From positions 1 to 64,000 of the forward strand of contig CABUGI010000002.1 in assembly GCA_902491055.1 (NCBI GenBank): a stretch of 64,000 nt of DNA, in the 5' to 3' direction. A program made the translations under genes and the position numbers. Each line of letters begins with the position of its first letter. Position 1 is the stretch's first letter. Shown here in pieces: positions 61,748 through 64,000 of the stretch. The notes beneath the pieces are model-generated. The model was not told where the DNA came from, did no database searches, and saw only the letters and a program-made list of their open reading frames with translations. This stretch comes from an uncultured Collinsella sp. Lineage in GTDB: Bacteria > Actinomycetota > Coriobacteriia > Coriobacteriales > Coriobacteriaceae.

Positions 61748-62686
61748 TTAGGCTCGTTCGCGATGCTTCCATCGTTTACGGCACCAACGCATGAGTGCTT
61801 TTACGACCGGGATGGTGATGAGAATTACCCAGGCGGGATGGGGTTGCCCCAGACAGAGCCACATGTAGAGGAACCATGCCTCGGCACTGACCGAATAGAC
61901 GACATCGATCAGCTTAGATAAGTGGCGTTGGTCGATAAAGTCGCCAAGCGCGTAATAGACGGGAATCAAAAAGACGAGGAAGAGTCCCGTAGCCCATGTG
62001 CCGTAGGCAATGCCGAGCACCAGGTAGGCGAGGGTGACGAGCGCGGGGAAGGGGAATTTGTTCCATGTACGTCCGACCTTGGTGTGGAAATGCTTGCCAT
62101 GATGGTCGAGCTTGTCGTGTGCTTCCTTCCAGCTGGAAAACGTCTCGCCGTCGATGGTGACGGTGCCGTCGTCATTGGTATGCACGCTATGTCCATCGTC
62201 CTCAAGCGTATCGATATGCAATCCGCCTGGCCCCACATGGACCTCTTCGCCCTTGCGCTCGTTAGCCACATGGATGCCATTCCAGCCAACATGGACCTCT
62301 TCGCCTTTGTTGGGATCAATAACGTGGATGCCGCGCGTGAGGGAAATATCGACAAGTGGCTTATCGCTGTAACCAGAGTGCTCAGTAGAAGCCTCAGCCT
62401 CTTCAGCCTCATCTGAAGCTTTGGTGCCGGCGTCGCTGTCCTGTGCCTCATCATCAGCTTGCGAGTCGTCAGTGCTATCCACCGTCTCCCCATACAACAG
62501 CTCATCCAGCGACACGCCATACAGCGCGGCGAGCGCAATAAGGTTATCGGTATCGGGCGAGGACTCGCTGCGCTCCCATTTACTGACAGCCTGACGACTC
62601 ACGCCCAGCTGGGCGGCAAGCGCCTCCTGAGAAAGCCCGGCAGCCTTGCGGCGATCAACGAGCCGCTGTGCCATCGCAAGATCCAT
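61748..62686 (-). CDS. XRE-family HTH protein with membrane-spanning C-terminus
   Basis: A 312-residue protein: XRE HTH (residues 5-60: LVDRRKAAGLSQEALAAQLG, VSRQAVSKWE), an acidic linker (70-105), two tandem units of the form KGEEVHVGxxGIHV (about 125-160), a DGTVTIDGE segment, and three or four hydrophobic C-terminal segments (about 215-300). It is probably a membrane-tethered regulator whose middle beta-rich part senses or oligomerises. AAAGGA precedes ATG 62686. The target is unknown; it may control itself. Confidence 0.8.
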   Translation of the reverse strand: MDLAMAQRLVDRRKAAGLSQEALAAQLGVSRQAVSKWERSESSPDTDNLIALAALYGVSLDELLYGETVDSTDDSQADDEAQDSDAGTKASDEAEEAEASTEHSGYSDKPLVDISLTRGIHVIDPNKGEEVHVGWNGIHVANERKGEEVHVGPGGLHIDTLEDDGHSVHTNDDGTVTIDGETFSSWKEAHDKLDHHGKHFHTKVGRTWNKFPFPALVTLAYLVLGIAYGTWATGLFLVFLIPVYYALGDFIDQRHLSKLIDVVYSVSAEAWFLYMWLCLGQPHPAWVILITIPVVKALMRWCRKRWKHRERA

Positions 62687-62869
62687 GGTGGTTCCTTTCG
62701 TTTGATGGTCGAATCGAATGAGCCGAGTATGCTGAGAACAACCGGTAGCGACCACCATTTCTAGTTAGAATCTGCTCCAACCCTACCGCAACTACCGGTA
62801 GCAACCCCTAACGACCAGCCATTTCAGGACAAATGTCAGTGCAAGTAGCAGCCAAGAGCCCCCACTCAG

Positions 62870-62940
62870 TAAGTTGCGGTGGAATAGTTTCTAGATTCAG
62901 CCATTTGAGGGCTAAGCTGGAACTATTTCACCGCAACTTA
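62870..62940. repeat. 71-bp palindrome, copy 2 (right of XRE-membrane gene)
   Basis: 20-bp arms with one mismatch (62870-62889, 62921-62940), nearly the same arms as the copy at 61622, and a partly conserved loop (GGCTAA). Confidence 0.7.
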
Positions 62941-62999
62941 ATTTCAGGCTAGGCACCTGTAGCAAGAAGGCGAATAGCCTCGGCGAGTATGTAAACGAA

Positions 63000-63096
63000 G
63001 GGCCCTCCGACCCCGCCCGACGATTTCGATTGGCGACCTTTGACGGAGTCAAGGGAGGAGCCAAATCGAAATACGTCGGGCGGGGTCGGAGGGCCC
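63000..63096. repeat. 97-bp near-perfect palindrome before the phosphofructokinase end
   Basis: Perfect 23-bp outer arms (63000-63022, 63074-63096), then ATTTCGATTGG with CCAAATCGAAAT (one bulge), and an apical CCTTTGAC/GTCAAGG. It starts 24 nt after the minus-strand stop of the kinase gene at 63120. Confidence 0.75.
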
Positions 63097-63119
63097 GATG
63101 GGATGGATTTCGGCCGAGG

Positions 63120-64000
63120 CTATTCGTCGCCGAAGCTGATGCCCAGCGCCTTGGCCTCGCGCACCAGATCGCTCTGGGGGTCGACAAACTTGAGCTTGCC
63201 GGCGACCTCCTCGAGCGGCATGTGGCACATCTTGCCGTCACGCAAGGCAATCATGTAGCCAAACTCGCCACGCAGGCAGCCGAGCGCTGCCTCGACGCCG
63301 CACTGAGTCGCAAAGATGCGGTCCTGGGCGTCGGGCTGGCCGCCGCGCTGCGTGTGACCGGGGATGGCGACGCGGGTCTCGCGACCGGTCTTGGCCTCGA
63401 TCTCCTTGGCGATGTCGTAGACGATCGACGGGCTCGTGCGCTCGGCGAGTTTCTTCTTGTACTCCTTCTTGGACAGCGCCGCGTCCTCCTTGGAGATGGC
63501 GCCCTCGGCGACGGCCACGATGGTAAAGCGGCTGCCGGTCTCCATGCGATGCTCGATGGTCTTGATGACTTGGTCCATGTCGTAGGGGATCTCGGGAATC
63601 AGGATGACGTCCGCGCCGCCCGCGACGCCGGCGTACAGCGGGATCCAGCCGACCTTGTGGCCCATGATCTCGATGACGAACACGCGGCCGTGACTCGAGG
63701 CGGTGGTATGGATGTCATCGATGCACTTGGTGGCGACGTCGATGGCGCTCGTAAAGCCAAACGTCATCTCGGTGCCCCAGGTGTCGTTATCGATGGTCTT
63801 GGGCAGGGCGATAACGTTGAGGCCCTCTTCGCGCAGGCGGTTGGCGGTCTTGGTGGAGCCGTTGCCGCCCAGCATAAACAGGCAGTCGAGCTGCAGCTTG
63901 TGATAGGTGTGGACCATCGCGGGCACCTTCTCGACGCCGTCGGCCTCGGGAGTGTCCAGACGCTTGAACGGCGTGCGGCTCGTGCCCAGAATAGTGCCGC
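63120..64000 (-). CDS. pfkA: 6-phosphofructokinase (5' part beyond the window)
   Basis: Partial glycolytic enzyme phosphorylating fructose-6-phosphate; about 293 C-terminal residues are visible and the N-terminus lies beyond base 64000. Motifs are GTILGTSR, LGGNGSTKTANRL (nucleotide loop), PKTIDNDTWGTEMTFGF, with the catalytic TIDND Asp, EIMGHKVGW and PGHTQRGGQP. Gly at the position after Asn in GGNGS fits an ATP-dependent rather than a pyrophosphate-dependent form. The frame continues through the window edge, so 63926 is an internal Met, not the start. Confidence 0.93.
   Translation of the reverse strand, partial: GTILGTSRTPFKRLDTPEADGVEKVPAMVHTYHKLQLDCLFMLGGNGSTKTANRLREEGLNVIALPKTIDNDTWGTEMTFGFTSAIDVATKCIDDIHTTASSHGRVFVIEIMGHKVGWIPLYAGVAGGADVILIPEIPYDMDQVIKTIEHRMETGSRFTIVAVAEGAISKEDAALSKKEYKKKLAERTSPSIVYDIAKEIEAKTGRETRVAIPGHTQRGGQPDAQDRIFATQCGVEAALGCLRGEFGYMIALRDGKMCHMPLEEVAGKLKFVDPQSDLVREAKALGISFGDE

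Overview
The window looks like a chromosomal segment of a gut actinobacterium of class Coriobacteriia, most likely Collinsella. This is inferred from gene content and protein style: membrane-anchored LuxR regulators, agmatine/putrescine antiporters, pyruvate formate-lyase, a sucrose PTS and a high-GC genome rich in C-ending codons. No rRNA, tRNA, CRISPR array or prophage was seen. The lifestyle suggested is anaerobic, saccharolytic and amino-acid fermenting.

Layout. 1-7 kb: a DeoR regulator divergent from a class II aldolase, a Nudix-Vsr fusion, and an ABC/FtsX-type exporter. 7-24 kb: an agmatine catabolism island. It holds putrescine carbamoyltransferase, two APC antiporters, two agmatine deiminases, an amidohydrolase and a MATE pump, with three LuxR-type regulators; two of these are membrane-anchored, like AguR of lactococci. 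19.8-21 kb: a DUF4143-type ATPase. 23.7-27.2 kb: decayed genes, a GNAT enzyme and an IS110-family element lying between two large palindromes. 27-33.5 kb: DAHP synthase, a MITE-like element, and a marR-ABC-ABC operon encoding a heterodimeric exporter. 34-36.4 kb: pyruvate formate-lyase split into a core gene and a separate glycyl-radical gene; its activase is at 43.6 kb. 36.6-42.3 kb: a sucrose/fructan locus with LacI-type regulator, GH32-like enzyme, EIIBC and GH32 hydrolase. 42.5-49 kb: DegV, PflA, a beta-lactamase-like hydrolase, MTA/SAH nucleosidase, EngB and a DUF3990/XRE toxin-antitoxin pair. 49-54.3 kb: threonine pathway genes thrB, thrC, aspartokinase and asd. 55-64 kb: Ogt, a ClC/Abi deletion scar, a GyrI-like protein, a second ABC/FtsX exporter, an XRE-membrane protein and a partial phosphofructokinase.

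The most striking signal is the intergenic DNA, which holds several families of long palindromes. One family (four clear copies, one orphan arm and one diverged relative) is a roughly 125-nt hairpin. Its outer and inner stems differ from copy to copy but keep pairing, while two 12-nt segments between the stems are conserved. All four clear copies lie 14-33 nt after a stop codon and in the same orientation relative to that gene, which points to an RNA element in the 3' UTR. Other families are a 50-bp repeat (six copies), a 280-bp repeat (two copies), a 72-bp palindrome (two copies), and a 239-bp element with 47-bp inverted ends.

Together the genes describe fermentation of sucrose or fructans through glycolysis to acetyl-CoA and formate, deiminase-type energy or acid-stress metabolism on agmatine, multidrug or peptide export, and threonine synthesis. 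Mobile or decaying DNA is concentrated near 23-28 kb and 55-56 kb. Starts were chosen by ribosome binding site and family N-termini, so several are shorter than the longest open frame.
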